DNA from: an uncultured Clostridia bacterium
Lineage (GTDB): Bacteria > Bacillota > Clostridia > Christensenellales > UBA3700
Assembly: GCA_937880755.1 (NCBI GenBank)
Contig: CALGRX010000017.1
Coordinates: 1-64,000 of the forward strand
Direction: 5' to 3'
Length of the DNA: 64,000 nt
Numbering within the stretch: the stretch's first letter is position 1; the number at the start of each line of letters is the position of its first letter. Below, piece by piece: positions 34,203 through 42,916 of this stretch. The notes beneath the pieces are model-generated. The model had not been told where the DNA came from, made no database searches, and was given only the letters and a program-made list of their open reading frames with translations. The translations under genes were made by a program, and so were the position numbers.

Positions 34203-34946
34203 ATGAGTAAAGAGTGGTTGAAAAAAATTAAAATGACATTAGAAGAAAGAGAAAATCTTCAAATGTGGTGTGAAAATATCGGGTATGAAAGATATGAAAA
34301 GATTTATGATTTAGTAGCATGTGTAAAACAAAATGATTGCGTAAACTATGAAGAATTAAGAGCAATTGCAAAGTATGATTTTTCGCTTTCCGATATATTG
34401 CATTCGATGATGAAATTGGTCGAATTGCGTTTTCGTTCCTATTTAATCAATCGATATGGACCTATTAAATTAACTAAGACCGGTTATATACACGAAATAA
34501 CGAGAGAACTTGGTAAAAATGAAAAAATGTTGGATTGTTCTACTTACTACGATAATAAATTAAAACCAACTACGACATTGAAAAATTTTCTTGAAGTTTC
34601 AGGTTTGGAAACGATGTTTAAGGTATTGCTAGTTTTAAGCGATGAGGAATTAAAAGCTTTTGAGCGAGATTCAAATACATTTAGAGACAATTTAACTATC
34701 ATAAGGACAATGCGTAACAAAATCTCGCACGGACAATATCTATTGGGTGAAAAGACTGAGTTAAAACAGGCTTTTATGTTGTTGTTAAAATATATGCCGA
34801 CAAAGGAAACAAAGAATAGAAGAATAAACGAATTAGAAGACCTGAATAAGCGCCTTTTCTGTATAGAAAGTAATATACAAAAAGAATTAATGGAAGAGAT
34901 ACAAATAACATTAAACGACGACGAGCTTGAAGAAATAGGATTATAG
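34203..34946 (+). CDS. HEPN-domain protein, Abi-like candidate toxin
   Basis: 247 aa, helical. The only strong motif is R171-NKIS-H176 (Rx4H) in TIIRTMRNKISHGQYLL, the catalytic signature of HEPN ribonucleases such as Abi_2/AbiD/AbiF; the layout with a central LRFRSYLI helix and a late RxxxxH fits that group. If active it would cut RNA and arrest growth during phage attack. The divergent XRE gene could silence it. A long alternative start at 34107 has no Shine-Dalgarno. Confidence 0.68.
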   Translation: MSKEWLKKIKMTLEERENLQMWCENIGYERYEKIYDLVACVKQNDCVNYEELRAIAKYDFSLSDILHSMMKLVELRFRSYLINRYGPIKLTKTGYIHEITRELGKNEKMLDCSTYYDNKLKPTTTLKNFLEVSGLETMFKVLLVLSDEELKAFERDSNTFRDNLTIIRTMRNKISHGQYLLGEKTELKQAFMLLLKYMPTKETKNRRINELEDLNKRLFCIESNIQKELMEEIQITLNDDELEEIGL

Positions 34947-35022
34947 GACAAAACTTGTCCTGTTAAAAAGTTTTCGTTTCTTGTACAATGTAGTCAAGAA
35001 AAACGCAAGGAGCGAAAACAAA

Positions 35023-35454
35023 ATGGAAAAATACTTTTCAGTAAAAACAAAATGTGGACATGTTGGTAAATATCATTGTGTATGGATTAACTTTGCAATC
35101 TATGCAGAAACGGCAAAAGAGGCCGCAAGTAAAGTAAGAGAGATTGGTCGTGTAAAACGTCACCATAAAGATTTTATTAGCAGTATTGAAAAACTTGACT
35201 TTGATACATTTATGAAATTAAAAGCACAAAATGATGCAGATCCATATTTGCATTGTAAGAGTGTTCAAGAGCAGCGCGCCATAGAAGGTTTTGAAGAAAG
35301 AATCGAGCTTGATGAATATAACATTGCAAGATTTTCAAAAAAGACGACTAAGAAAGAATCGTTAGAGTTTAGGGTGAAGAGAGCGAACGCCAAAGAAAAA
35401 AGTCATAAACGAGCTTTGAAAGAATATTTTTACGAGGAGGCGATAGCATGGTAG
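35023..35454 (+). CDS. Small basic protein opening the nucleotide operon
   Basis: 143 aa, starting MEKYFSVKTKCGHVGKYHC. A beta-rich N-terminal half (VWINFAIYAETAKEAASKVR) resembles single-domain nucleic-acid-binding proteins; the C-terminal half is highly charged and helical. ATG 35023 follows AAGGAGCG. It overlaps nrdG by seven bases. No family recognised. Confidence 0.6.
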   Translation: MEKYFSVKTKCGHVGKYHCVWINFAIYAETAKEAASKVREIGRVKRHHKDFISSIEKLDFDTFMKLKAQNDADPYLHCKSVQEQRAIEGFEERIELDEYNIARFSKKTTKKESLEFRVKRANAKEKSHKRALKEYFYEEAIAW

Positions 35455-35882
35455 TATATATCAATTCAATAAAATTTAATCGCAGTCTTGTAGATGGCCC
35501 GGGCGTAAGAACAGTTGTATTCTTTCAAGGATGTGATTTGCATTGTAAAGGTTGTCAAAATCCTTCTACTTGGGAAATGAAAAACGGAACGGAAATGACA
35601 ACAGACGAACTTGTGACAATTCTAAAAAAAGAAGTTATTAACAAAAAGGTTACTTTCTCAGGTGGAGAACCTTTGATGCAAGTAAATGCACTTATTGATG
35701 TAGTAAAAAAACTTGAAGGGTTTGATATTGCTGTGTATACAGGACATGCGTTTGAAGAAGTTCCGCAAGAACTTTTAGATAATATTACTTATATTAAAAC
35801 GGGTTCTTTTAAGGAAGAATTTAAGTCTACGGTAAAACCATACGTCGGTTCTACAAATCAAGAATTTAGGAGGGTGAAATAA
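35448..35882 (+). CDS. nrdG: Anaerobic ribonucleotide reductase activase
   Basis: 144 aa radical SAM protein. The cluster C29-DLH-C33-KG-C36 sits in FFQGCDLHCKGCQNPSTW, the SAM-binding TFSGGEPLM follows, and VDGPGVRTVVF is the usual NrdG N-terminal segment. It makes the glycyl radical on NrdD by cleaving SAM. The stop and the nrdD start share one base (TAATG). Confidence 0.93.
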   Translation: MVVYINSIKFNRSLVDGPGVRTVVFFQGCDLHCKGCQNPSTWEMKNGTEMTTDELVTILKKEVINKKVTFSGGEPLMQVNALIDVVKKLEGFDIAVYTGHAFEEVPQELLDNITYIKTGSFKEEFKSTVKPYVGSTNQEFRRVK

Positions 35883-37573
35883 TGCAAAAATGTAATGAAA
35901 ATGCAGCTAATCGCTATAGTTACGTTGGCGAAGTTTATAACGTTGGCGAAAGCAAAAGAAAAGAAGAAATACTAAATAGCCTTCCTAGTGAGTGGAGCGA
36001 CCTTCATAAAAAAGGTTATATTCATATACACGACCTTGACGCTTACGGACTTACTTATAATTGCCTTACCTTTAATTTATTGAAAGATTTTCCGTATGAA
36101 AGATTTAAGGACATGAGCGAGCAAAGAAAAATCCTTGCTACGTTTGAATATATTAAGAAACTGTTTGCTGATATCGGCAACGAACAGTCGGGCGGTATGG
36201 CAATCGCTAACTTTGATAACGAAATTGCTTATATTTTAGAAAATTTAGGCGTTGATTTTAACGAAGATAATAAAAACACGATTGCAAACGTTATTTACAA
36301 TCTAATCGTTTGGTGTAGCGAAACGCATACCCGTATGGGACAAACTTCTTATTACGTTTCTCTTAATATCGGTCTTGCTAAAAATGAATTTGCACGCTTT
36401 ATAGCATTTACGCTTATTGATGAGTTTGAAAAAGCAGGGGATTTAATCTTTAAACCAAACATTATTTTCAAAGTTAGAGGTGGGATAAATCGTTTTGAAG
36501 AAGATAAAAACTACGATTTGCTTAAAAAATCACTGCTATGTACGGCTAAAAAGATGATACCTACTTACGTTCTTTGCGACAGCGAGCCGAATAAAAACGT
36601 TGATGCCGAAAAGCTTGCCATTATGGGTTGTAGAACGAGAGTTGTAGCAGATTTATTTGGCGAAAATTCTTCTATTGGCCGTGGAAATATTGACAACATT
36701 TCAATCAATCTTCCTAGACTTGCTTTAGAAGTAGATAGAGATTTTGGTAAACTTTCCGTTGATGAGAAAATCGCAAAATTCATTGATAAATGGGATAGCG
36801 TTGCCAAAATTACTAAGGATATTTTGATTGATAGATTTAATAAGGTGTGCGCTCGTACTTCAGAAGAATTTCCTATCAATAAAAAACATCATCTTTGGAT
36901 AGAAGATTTTGATGACGTTAAGAACGTTTTCCGCCACGGAACGTTATCTCTTGGATTTATAGGTCTTTCTGAAGCGTTTGAAGTGTTGACGGGCGAAAGA
37001 TATTATAACAATGCGGACGTATACGTTTCAGCGCTTGGCTTTGTTAAGCATATGCGTGATTATTGTGAGTTTTTAAGAAAAGAGTATAACCTTAATTTCT
37101 CACTTTTGGCAACGAGTGGTGAACTTATATCGGGTAGATTCATTGATATGGATAGAACGGAATTTACGCCGTCTCCTCAAATCTTTAAAAAAGAGTTTTA
37201 TACAAATTCTTTCCATATTAACGTTGATAGTGATTTATCAGCATTTAGGAAAATTCAGTTAGAAGGTCTTTTCCACGAAGTTTGCAACGGTGGCTGTATT
37301 ACCTACGTTGAACTTGGCGAAGCTCCACTTGGAAACGACGAAGGCTTACTTGAATACGTTGAACATGCTATTAAATCAGGTGTTCACTATCTTGGGTTTA
37401 ATTTCCCTAAGGACGTTTGTAACGGGTGTGGCGCAAGCGGAGTTTTTGACGAATGCCCCGTTTGTAAAAGTAAAGATATTACGAGAATTCGTCGAGTTAG
37501 TGGTTATTTAGAAATTTTAGACGGATTTACCAAAGGCAAAAAGAACGAAGAAAGAAATAGGAGAGCAAACTAA
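35882..37573 (+). CDS. nrdD: Anaerobic ribonucleoside-triphosphate reductase
   Basis: 563 aa. Substrate-binding GYIHIHDLDAYGLTYNCLTF near 45, active-site region around GQTSYYVSLNIG, zinc ribbon CNGCGASG...CPVCKSKD, and the glycyl radical Gly541 in RRVSGYLE. It reduces NTPs to dNTPs without oxygen. It lacks the N-terminal ATP-cone (about 100 residues), so it should escape dATP feedback inhibition, as in many phage and plasmid forms. It would supply dNTPs for replication or transfer of the element. A TTG-start gene follows with a one-base gap. Confidence 0.93.
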   Translation: MQKCNENAANRYSYVGEVYNVGESKRKEEILNSLPSEWSDLHKKGYIHIHDLDAYGLTYNCLTFNLLKDFPYERFKDMSEQRKILATFEYIKKLFADIGNEQSGGMAIANFDNEIAYILENLGVDFNEDNKNTIANVIYNLIVWCSETHTRMGQTSYYVSLNIGLAKNEFARFIAFTLIDEFEKAGDLIFKPNIIFKVRGGINRFEEDKNYDLLKKSLLCTAKKMIPTYVLCDSEPNKNVDAEKLAIMGCRTRVVADLFGENSSIGRGNIDNISINLPRLALEVDRDFGKLSVDEKIAKFIDKWDSVAKITKDILIDRFNKVCARTSEEFPINKKHHLWIEDFDDVKNVFRHGTLSLGFIGLSEAFEVLTGERYYNNADVYVSALGFVKHMRDYCEFLRKEYNLNFSLLATSGELISGRFIDMDRTEFTPSPQIFKKEFYTNSFHINVDSDLSAFRKIQLEGLFHEVCNGGCITYVELGEAPLGNDEGLLEYVEHAIKSGVHYLGFNFPKDVCNGCGASGVFDECPVCKSKDITRIRRVSGYLEILDGFTKGKKNEERNRRAN

Positions 37574-37574
37574 G

Positions 37575-38126
37575 TTGGCAACGTTTTTTACGAGTGATAT
37601 ACATTTTAGCGACGAACGAATAATGAAACTATGTGATAGACCATTTTCAAACGTTAAAGAAATGGACGAATACATTGTTGATAAATGGAATAAAAAAGTT
37701 TCTGATAACGATAAGGTTTGGATTTTAGGAGATATTGTTAGCCCAGAACACTTTGATAAAGATTTACTTAATAGGCTAAATGGTAAAATATATCTAATTT
37801 TAGGTAATCACGATTATCCTGTAAGAGAATTAATTGCGAGCGAAACAAAGATAGAACTTTGCGCTGAAAATGCCTTGTATTATGATAATAACATTGTTAT
37901 GTTTCATTATCCAATTATGGATTGGAATGGTAGGGATGTCGGAACTATTCACTTATATGGTCACGTTCATAATAAAAAAATTGCAGGGATGAAAGAATAT
38001 TATGCAGATAAACTTGCATTTAACGTTTGTATGGACGTAAACGATTTTGAGCCAAAAACGCTTGATGAATTAATAGAAAAAGAAGGCAAAAAAGATTTGA
38101 TTAAAAAAATTGGGAGGGCAAACTAA
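37575..38126 (+). CDS. Calcineurin-like metallophosphoesterase
   Basis: 183 aa. All metal motifs are present: SDIHF (D8, H10), LGDIVS, LGNHDYP, MFHYP and YGHVHNK. The family includes nucleases and nucleotide or phosphoester hydrolases; the substrate is unknown. The start codon is TTG, preceded by GGAGAGCAAACTAAG; almost the same leader precedes the next gene. Confidence 0.85.
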   Translation: MATFFTSDIHFSDERIMKLCDRPFSNVKEMDEYIVDKWNKKVSDNDKVWILGDIVSPEHFDKDLLNRLNGKIYLILGNHDYPVRELIASETKIELCAENALYYDNNIVMFHYPIMDWNGRDVGTIHLYGHVHNKKIAGMKEYYADKLAFNVCMDVNDFEPKTLDELIEKEGKKDLIKKIGRAN

Positions 38127-38127
38127 G

Positions 38128-38703
38128 TTGGCACATATTGCTATTGAAGGAATGGACGGTGTTGGTAAAACTACGACTTGTAAATTATTAGCAGAGCGTC
38201 TTGGATATAAATTTATAGAAAAAAACTTACGTTTTTTGTTCGACGAAAACGACGAGTTTGATAACTATTTCAAAATTCGTGATAAGGTAAATGCTAATCC
38301 CGATAGATTGTTTACTTCGTGGTTTTATGGGCTTGGAAATATTTATCTTTACACGATGTTTAAGGACGAAAATATTATTACCGATAGACATTTCCTTTCT
38401 AACTATGCTTGGAGCGGAACGGACGATAATACCGAAGTTTATGATTTGCTTGTCAAAAAACTTGGATTTCCCGATTTAACGGTTATTTTATACGCTGATG
38501 AAACGGCAATATTTAATCGTTTAAGAAGTCGCGATGAACACGATAGCGACCTTGACAAAGTAAAAAAAGCAAAAGAGAAGTACGAAAAAATGGTTTTCTT
38601 CTGCGAAAAATATAAAATGCCGTACATGGTTGTGGATACGAGCAATCTTACTCCCGACCAAACGGTAGAACTCATTATGAAACGTATAGAAGGTAGAGCG
38701 TAA
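38128..38703 (+). CDS. Thymidylate-kinase-like P-loop kinase
   Basis: 191 aa. P-loop EGMDGVGKTTTCKLL, the DR(H/Y) substrate motif in ITDRHFLSNYAW and a lid-like RLRSRDEHD. These match dTMP kinases and related deoxynucleoside kinases; the LID differs enough that specificity is open. It uses a TTG start at 38128 (a second TTG at 38110 is in frame). It pairs naturally with NrdD in making dNTPs. Confidence 0.82.
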   Translation: MAHIAIEGMDGVGKTTTCKLLAERLGYKFIEKNLRFLFDENDEFDNYFKIRDKVNANPDRLFTSWFYGLGNIYLYTMFKDENIITDRHFLSNYAWSGTDDNTEVYDLLVKKLGFPDLTVILYADETAIFNRLRSRDEHDSDLDKVKKAKEKYEKMVFFCEKYKMPYMVVDTSNLTPDQTVELIMKRIEGRA

Positions 38704-40367
38704 TGGCTATTAGTATGGATATGAAATACACCGCTTTATATTGGGCGCTTCGTTTTGTTGAAAACGAACTTGACGTTCACGTTAAAGATTATAGCGGTTA
38801 TAAAATTATCATTGATGCCGAAAAGCAGTCGGTAAACTATGGCGATAAAATCAGAGTGCTTGGTAAAGAGTTAAACTTTTTGAAAAGGCACAAAGATTTT
38901 GTTGTTTTAGAGTGCGTTGATAGGTTGCTACTTAAAGGCTTTAAGCCTACTGATATCGTTTTAGACGGCAGGGCAAATTGTCCTGATATTGTTCTTAATG
39001 GCAATATCGAAATTTACTGCGAACAGTGGGGTAAGGATTATTTATCGGCTACAAAAACTTTTAATCCCGATAAGAACAACGTTGTTTTATATACGTCAAG
39101 ACTCGTTAGTGGGCTTTTGGAATATAAAAACATTATCAAAGTAGATAACGAGGCGTATAATTATGGTTTATTTGAGCCAAGCGTGCCTTTATATTCGATA
39201 ATTCCGCAAAAAGCAAAAGAAGTCGTTATCGAGCAAACAGCAGATATTGACGACTATGAAATTTTTGAAGATGAACTTATAACGTATAGGGGGAAATCAA
39301 AAGTAGTAAAACTTCCCGAAGGGATTACTACCATTGGTGCAAGCGCATTTTGGAATAATACGTTCGTAGAAGAAATTATTTTGCCAAAGTCGTTAAAAAG
39401 GCTTGGCGGTGATTGTTTTTATTACTGTACAAATCTAAAAAAAGTTAATATTCCAAGCGAAGTCTGGATTATGGGTAATAACCCTTTCGCAGGATGCCCA
39501 AGTCTTGAAATTATAAATGAAAGCCCGTATTTTGTTTTAGAAAACGGTGTTTTATATAATCAAGATAAAACCAATTTAATTCATTATACGATAAGCAAAA
39601 CGGATAAAAAATTTATCGTTCCCAATGGCGTTACTTGTCTTGGTAAACATTGTTTCTTCGCTTGCGATAATTTAGAGAAAATCGTTGTTCCCGAAAGTGT
39701 TATTCGCTTTGAAAACAACCCGTTTTCAGGTTGTACAAGGTTAAGTGTTGACAATAAAAGCCCATATTATCATTTTGGAAATGGTGTTATTTATAACAAA
39801 TTCAAAACGACAATTATCGGCTGTTTGAACGGCAGTCAAATTGATAGGCTTGTAATTCCTGAAACCGTTACCCTTATTAGCCGAAATTCGTTTTGGAATT
39901 GTAAGGGCGTTAAAAATATCGTAATTACTAAAAACGTAGATAGAATCGGATATAATCCGTTTGCGGGTGCAGAAAATCTTTTATTAGAGAGCGAGAGTCC
40001 ATTATTTATAGCCGAAAATGGTATCATTTATGACAAAGATAAAACACATATGCTTTGCGCTACAAACCGTGCGGTTGGCAAAACGTTCAAAGTTCCCGAT
40101 AGCGTAACTCACATAAATCGCGGAGTGTTTAGTGGTTGTAAAGATTTGGAGCAAATTGACTTTAACGGTGTTACCTATATTGATAAAAGTTCTTTTACAA
40201 ACTGCACGTCGCTAAAAGAAGTTTATATCCCCGATAGCGTTACGTATGTAGGGGAATGGGTGTTCTCTTATTGTAAAAACTTAAAAATGATAAGCATTAA
40301 TAAAAACACGTTTGTAGATAAAAATGCTTTTAACGAGTGCCCGGCAGAAATTATTTGGAGAGATTAA
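38703..40367 (+). CDS. Cytosolic BspA-like leucine-rich-repeat protein
   Basis: 554 aa. Residues 1-200 are a unique domain; from about 205 onward LRR_5 units follow (IPSEVWIMGNNPFAGCPSLE and relatives), including three long units with NPF(A/S)G...SP...NG(V/I)(L/I)Y. BspA-type LRRs are normally secreted adhesins, but here there is no signal peptide or cell-wall motif, so it should act inside the cell as a binding scaffold, perhaps recognising phage or host proteins. Start overlaps the kinase stop (TAATG). Confidence 0.78.
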   Translation: MAISMDMKYTALYWALRFVENELDVHVKDYSGYKIIIDAEKQSVNYGDKIRVLGKELNFLKRHKDFVVLECVDRLLLKGFKPTDIVLDGRANCPDIVLNGNIEIYCEQWGKDYLSATKTFNPDKNNVVLYTSRLVSGLLEYKNIIKVDNEAYNYGLFEPSVPLYSIIPQKAKEVVIEQTADIDDYEIFEDELITYRGKSKVVKLPEGITTIGASAFWNNTFVEEIILPKSLKRLGGDCFYYCTNLKKVNIPSEVWIMGNNPFAGCPSLEIINESPYFVLENGVLYNQDKTNLIHYTISKTDKKFIVPNGVTCLGKHCFFACDNLEKIVVPESVIRFENNPFSGCTRLSVDNKSPYYHFGNGVIYNKFKTTIIGCLNGSQIDRLVIPETVTLISRNSFWNCKGVKNIVITKNVDRIGYNPFAGAENLLLESESPLFIAENGIIYDKDKTHMLCATNRAVGKTFKVPDSVTHINRGVFSGCKDLEQIDFNGVTYIDKSSFTNCTSLKEVYIPDSVTYVGEWVFSYCKNLKMISINKNTFVDKNAFNECPAEIIWRD

Positions 40368-40368
40368 A

Positions 40369-41202
40369 TTGAAAAATCTAATTATTGAAAGTGATAACTT
40401 AATAGCAATGCAAAATTTGTTACCTGCATACGAAGGGAAAATCGACGTTATGCCGATTGACCCACCTTACAATACCGAGATAGATTATATCGAGTATAAG
40501 GACGGGAATTACGATAACGGGTGGATTAACTTTATGCAAGCGCGTTTAGAAGTAGCATATAAATTGCTATCTAAAAACGGTGTTATGTTTATCCATATAG
40601 ACGAAAACGAATTGCTTTCACTTACGATGCTTTGCTCTAAGATATTCGGTGCGAAAAATATTCTTACTATGGTTTGGAAAAAGACAAATGAAAGATTTGA
40701 CAAAAACCGTAAAGAGAAACCTTTAGAAAGTGGTATTCGTAGAACGCACGAATACGTTTTGCTTTGTTTTAAGGATAGAGAACGTACGACCTTAAATTCT
40801 ATTAAACAACCTGTTTGGAACGGCAAAGAATACGAAGAAAAAGAAAAGTCACTTGAGACGGTTATAGACGATTTAGGAACGACTTCTTCTGCAAAAGATG
40901 AACTTACTTGTCTTTTAGGCGATAGAAGCATTTTCTCAACACCAAAACCCGTAAAACTTATAAAAGAATTTGTTAGAGCGGGAAGCAATAAAAACTCTAT
41001 TATCCTTGACTTTTTTGCAGGTAGTGGAACGACTGGACACGCCGTTATGGACTTAAATAAAGAAGATGATGGCAATAGAAGGTTTATTCTTATAACGAAT
41101 AACGAAAGCAATATTTGTAGAAAGGTTACAATTCCGAGGATTCAAAAAGCGATTGATAAGTTTGAATATAAAGAAGATTTAGAAATAGTATTATCGGAGT
41201 AG
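40369..41202 (+). CDS. Orphan beta-class adenine-N6 DNA methyltransferase
   Basis: 277 aa with motif IV D31-P-P-Y34 first and the SAM motif D214-FFAGSGTTGH last, the permuted order of beta-class enzymes such as type III Mod. It is about half the size of Mod subunits with only a short target-recognition segment (about 110-190) and no restriction gene beside it. It may protect the element from host restriction or mark its DNA. It uses a TTG start at 40369, one base after the LRR stop. Confidence 0.85.
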   Translation: MKNLIIESDNLIAMQNLLPAYEGKIDVMPIDPPYNTEIDYIEYKDGNYDNGWINFMQARLEVAYKLLSKNGVMFIHIDENELLSLTMLCSKIFGAKNILTMVWKKTNERFDKNRKEKPLESGIRRTHEYVLLCFKDRERTTLNSIKQPVWNGKEYEEKEKSLETVIDDLGTTSSAKDELTCLLGDRSIFSTPKPVKLIKEFVRAGSNKNSIILDFFAGSGTTGHAVMDLNKEDDGNRRFILITNNESNICRKVTIPRIQKAIDKFEYKEDLEIVLSE

Positions 41203-41206
41203 CGTT

Positions 41207-41530
41207 ATGGCGATAAAAGAAATCAACGTGGAAAACGGTTTTACTAGCGATGAGGCGCTCGCTTACGTTAAACAAGTCTTATCTAATAGTAAAAAGGCTT
41301 GTATTTACATTATTCACGGCTACGGCAGTAGTGGAAAAGGTGGCGTTATTCGTCAAAAAGTCAGAAGTTTTCTAAATGCTCAATTGAAAAATGGCAAAAT
41401 AAAAGCCGTAATTAACGGCGAAGATTTTAACGTGTTCAATTTTAAGGCGTTAGAACTCAAAAATAAATATAAAGAGTTAGAGCAACTTTTTAGAGTTTGC
41501 AATCACGGTGTTACAGTGGTTGAAGTGTAG
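41207..41530 (+). CDS. Smr-domain protein
   Basis: 107 aa. YIIHGYGSSGKGGVIRQKVR fits the HGxG...G.(L/I)R core of the small MutS-related domain, preceded by the DEALAYVKQVL helix. Smr domains are DNA or RNA endonucleases. Here the domain stands alone, six bases after the methyltransferase. Confidence 0.72.
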   Translation: MAIKEINVENGFTSDEALAYVKQVLSNSKKACIYIIHGYGSSGKGGVIRQKVRSFLNAQLKNGKIKAVINGEDFNVFNFKALELKNKYKELEQLFRVCNHGVTVVEV

Positions 41531-41547
41531 AAGGAAAAATTAAACTA

Positions 41548-42726
41548 ATGAAGTATTGTTTTTTTGATATAGAGTGCGCAAATTGCTTTAAGGACAATAA
41601 TGGTGTTTCTCGTGGTAAGATTTGCGAGTTTGGATATTTAATTACGGATGAGAATTTTAATAAAATTGAATCTGCTGAATATATAATTAATCCCAAGGCA
41701 CCTTTTGATGAATACGTGTTGAACAATATGTTGGCGTATCCTAAACAAGTATATTTATCAGCGCAAGATTATAACACTTTCTATGATAAGATTAAACGTA
41801 TATTTGAGCTTGATGAGATAATATTTATTGGACATACGATAGATGCTGACGCTAAATATTTAAATGACGAGGCGTTACGATATAAAAAACCTTATTTTAA
41901 TTATAAGTTTTATGATGCAAAGTATATGTATTCCGATTATTCAAACATCAAAAAAAGTGTTGGTTTGGAAAAAATAAGTCAGACATTTGGAAATAAAACA
42001 CGTCATCATGAACATCGTGCAGAAGATGATGCTTTTACAACAATGCTTATAGTAAAAGAGATGTGCGAAAAATTAGATATGGATTTAATGTCACTTATAG
42101 AGCTTTCTGAAGATTGTGCAGGACAAACGATAGATGGTAAAATTACAACCGTAGCGAGAGAAAAAGCACAAGCTAGAAGGGAAGAATGTGAAAGAAACGG
42201 AACAGACCATTCTAATAGTTTATATAGCGATAATTACATTAAATTTATGCAGTTCTTAGATGGTGTAAAAAGACAAGGAGAAATTATCCCTAGTGTGTTA
42301 AATGGAAAAAGTTTGACTATTACACTTAATTATCAAAACGTGCATTATAAAGAAATGCTTGCGCTTATTCAATTGTTGAAAAATCACGATTGCATATACA
42401 AATTAAAAGCTTCGGAATGCGATTATATGGTAACCAAAGTTGTTCTAAACGACGACGGAAGTGAAAGAACATGTTCAAAATTGAAATATGTAAATCAAGC
42501 GATAGAAAATGGTAAGAAAATTAATATAATAACGTTTGAAGAGCTGTTAGAGATATTAAAAGTGACGGACAAAGAATTAACTCAGATGCCATTCCCGGAT
42601 GAGAGCTGTTTTCTTAAAAAGAGGAAAGAGAACAATCTAAAAAAAGAAAAAATAAGGTATTCAAGTGTAGAAGATTCTACTACGACGATAGGAGATATCT
42701 TAAAAGCAAAAGGAATAACAATTTAA
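41548..42726 (+). CDS. DEDDh exonuclease with C-terminal BRCT-like domain
   Basis: 392 aa. DnaQ-type exonuclease at 1-185: D7-I-E9, GHTIDADAKYL with D99, and H156-x4-D161 in HRAEDD. Residues about 250-340 look like a BRCT domain (LNGKSLTITL start, KLKASECDYMV, INIITFEELLEIL end), a combination known in bacterial repair or proofreading nucleases. The final 50 residues are basic. It ends the operon that begins at 35023. Confidence 0.82.
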   Translation: MKYCFFDIECANCFKDNNGVSRGKICEFGYLITDENFNKIESAEYIINPKAPFDEYVLNNMLAYPKQVYLSAQDYNTFYDKIKRIFELDEIIFIGHTIDADAKYLNDEALRYKKPYFNYKFYDAKYMYSDYSNIKKSVGLEKISQTFGNKTRHHEHRAEDDAFTTMLIVKEMCEKLDMDLMSLIELSEDCAGQTIDGKITTVAREKAQARREECERNGTDHSNSLYSDNYIKFMQFLDGVKRQGEIIPSVLNGKSLTITLNYQNVHYKEMLALIQLLKNHDCIYKLKASECDYMVTKVVLNDDGSERTCSKLKYVNQAIENGKKINIITFEELLEILKVTDKELTQMPFPDESCFLKKRKENNLKKEKIRYSSVEDSTTTIGDILKAKGITI

Positions 42727-42741
42727 TAAAATTCAACAATT

Positions 42742-42778
42742 AAGACTCTGTGCAAGGTTATCTTGTGCAGAGTCTTTT
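42742..42778 (+). terminator. Terminator of the nucleotide operon
   Basis: AAGACTCTG/CAGAGTCTT with an inner CAAG/CTTG stem and a TTTT end. Confidence 0.85.
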
Positions 42779-42836
42779 AATGCTTTCATTCCGTGGTGGA
42801 TGAGAGAAAAACTTTAATAAATTTTAGCAAAGTGTA

Positions 42837-42868
42837 GCCCACTATACTTCGAGAATCGAAGTGTGGGC
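42837..42868 (-). other. oriT of pMV158/MobV type
   Basis: GCCCACTATACTTCG (42837-42851) and CGAAGTGTGGGC (42857-42868) form an imperfect inverted repeat with a 5-nt loop. Read on the minus strand it has the plan of the pMV158 origin: GCxCACACTT, loop, AAGTATAGTG, then the expected nick TAGTGxG/(T)TA. It lies 49 bases before the relaxase. Confidence 0.8.
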
Positions 42869-42916
42869 TCTGCGAGGCTAAATAAAGACTATAAAATAAC
42901 AAGGAGGAAAACGAAA

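Noticed and set aside
40324..40368. Longer start of the methyltransferase inside the LRR gene
   Set aside because: The TTG at 40369 sits one base after the LRR stop and directly before the conserved N-terminus, like other TTG starts in this operon.
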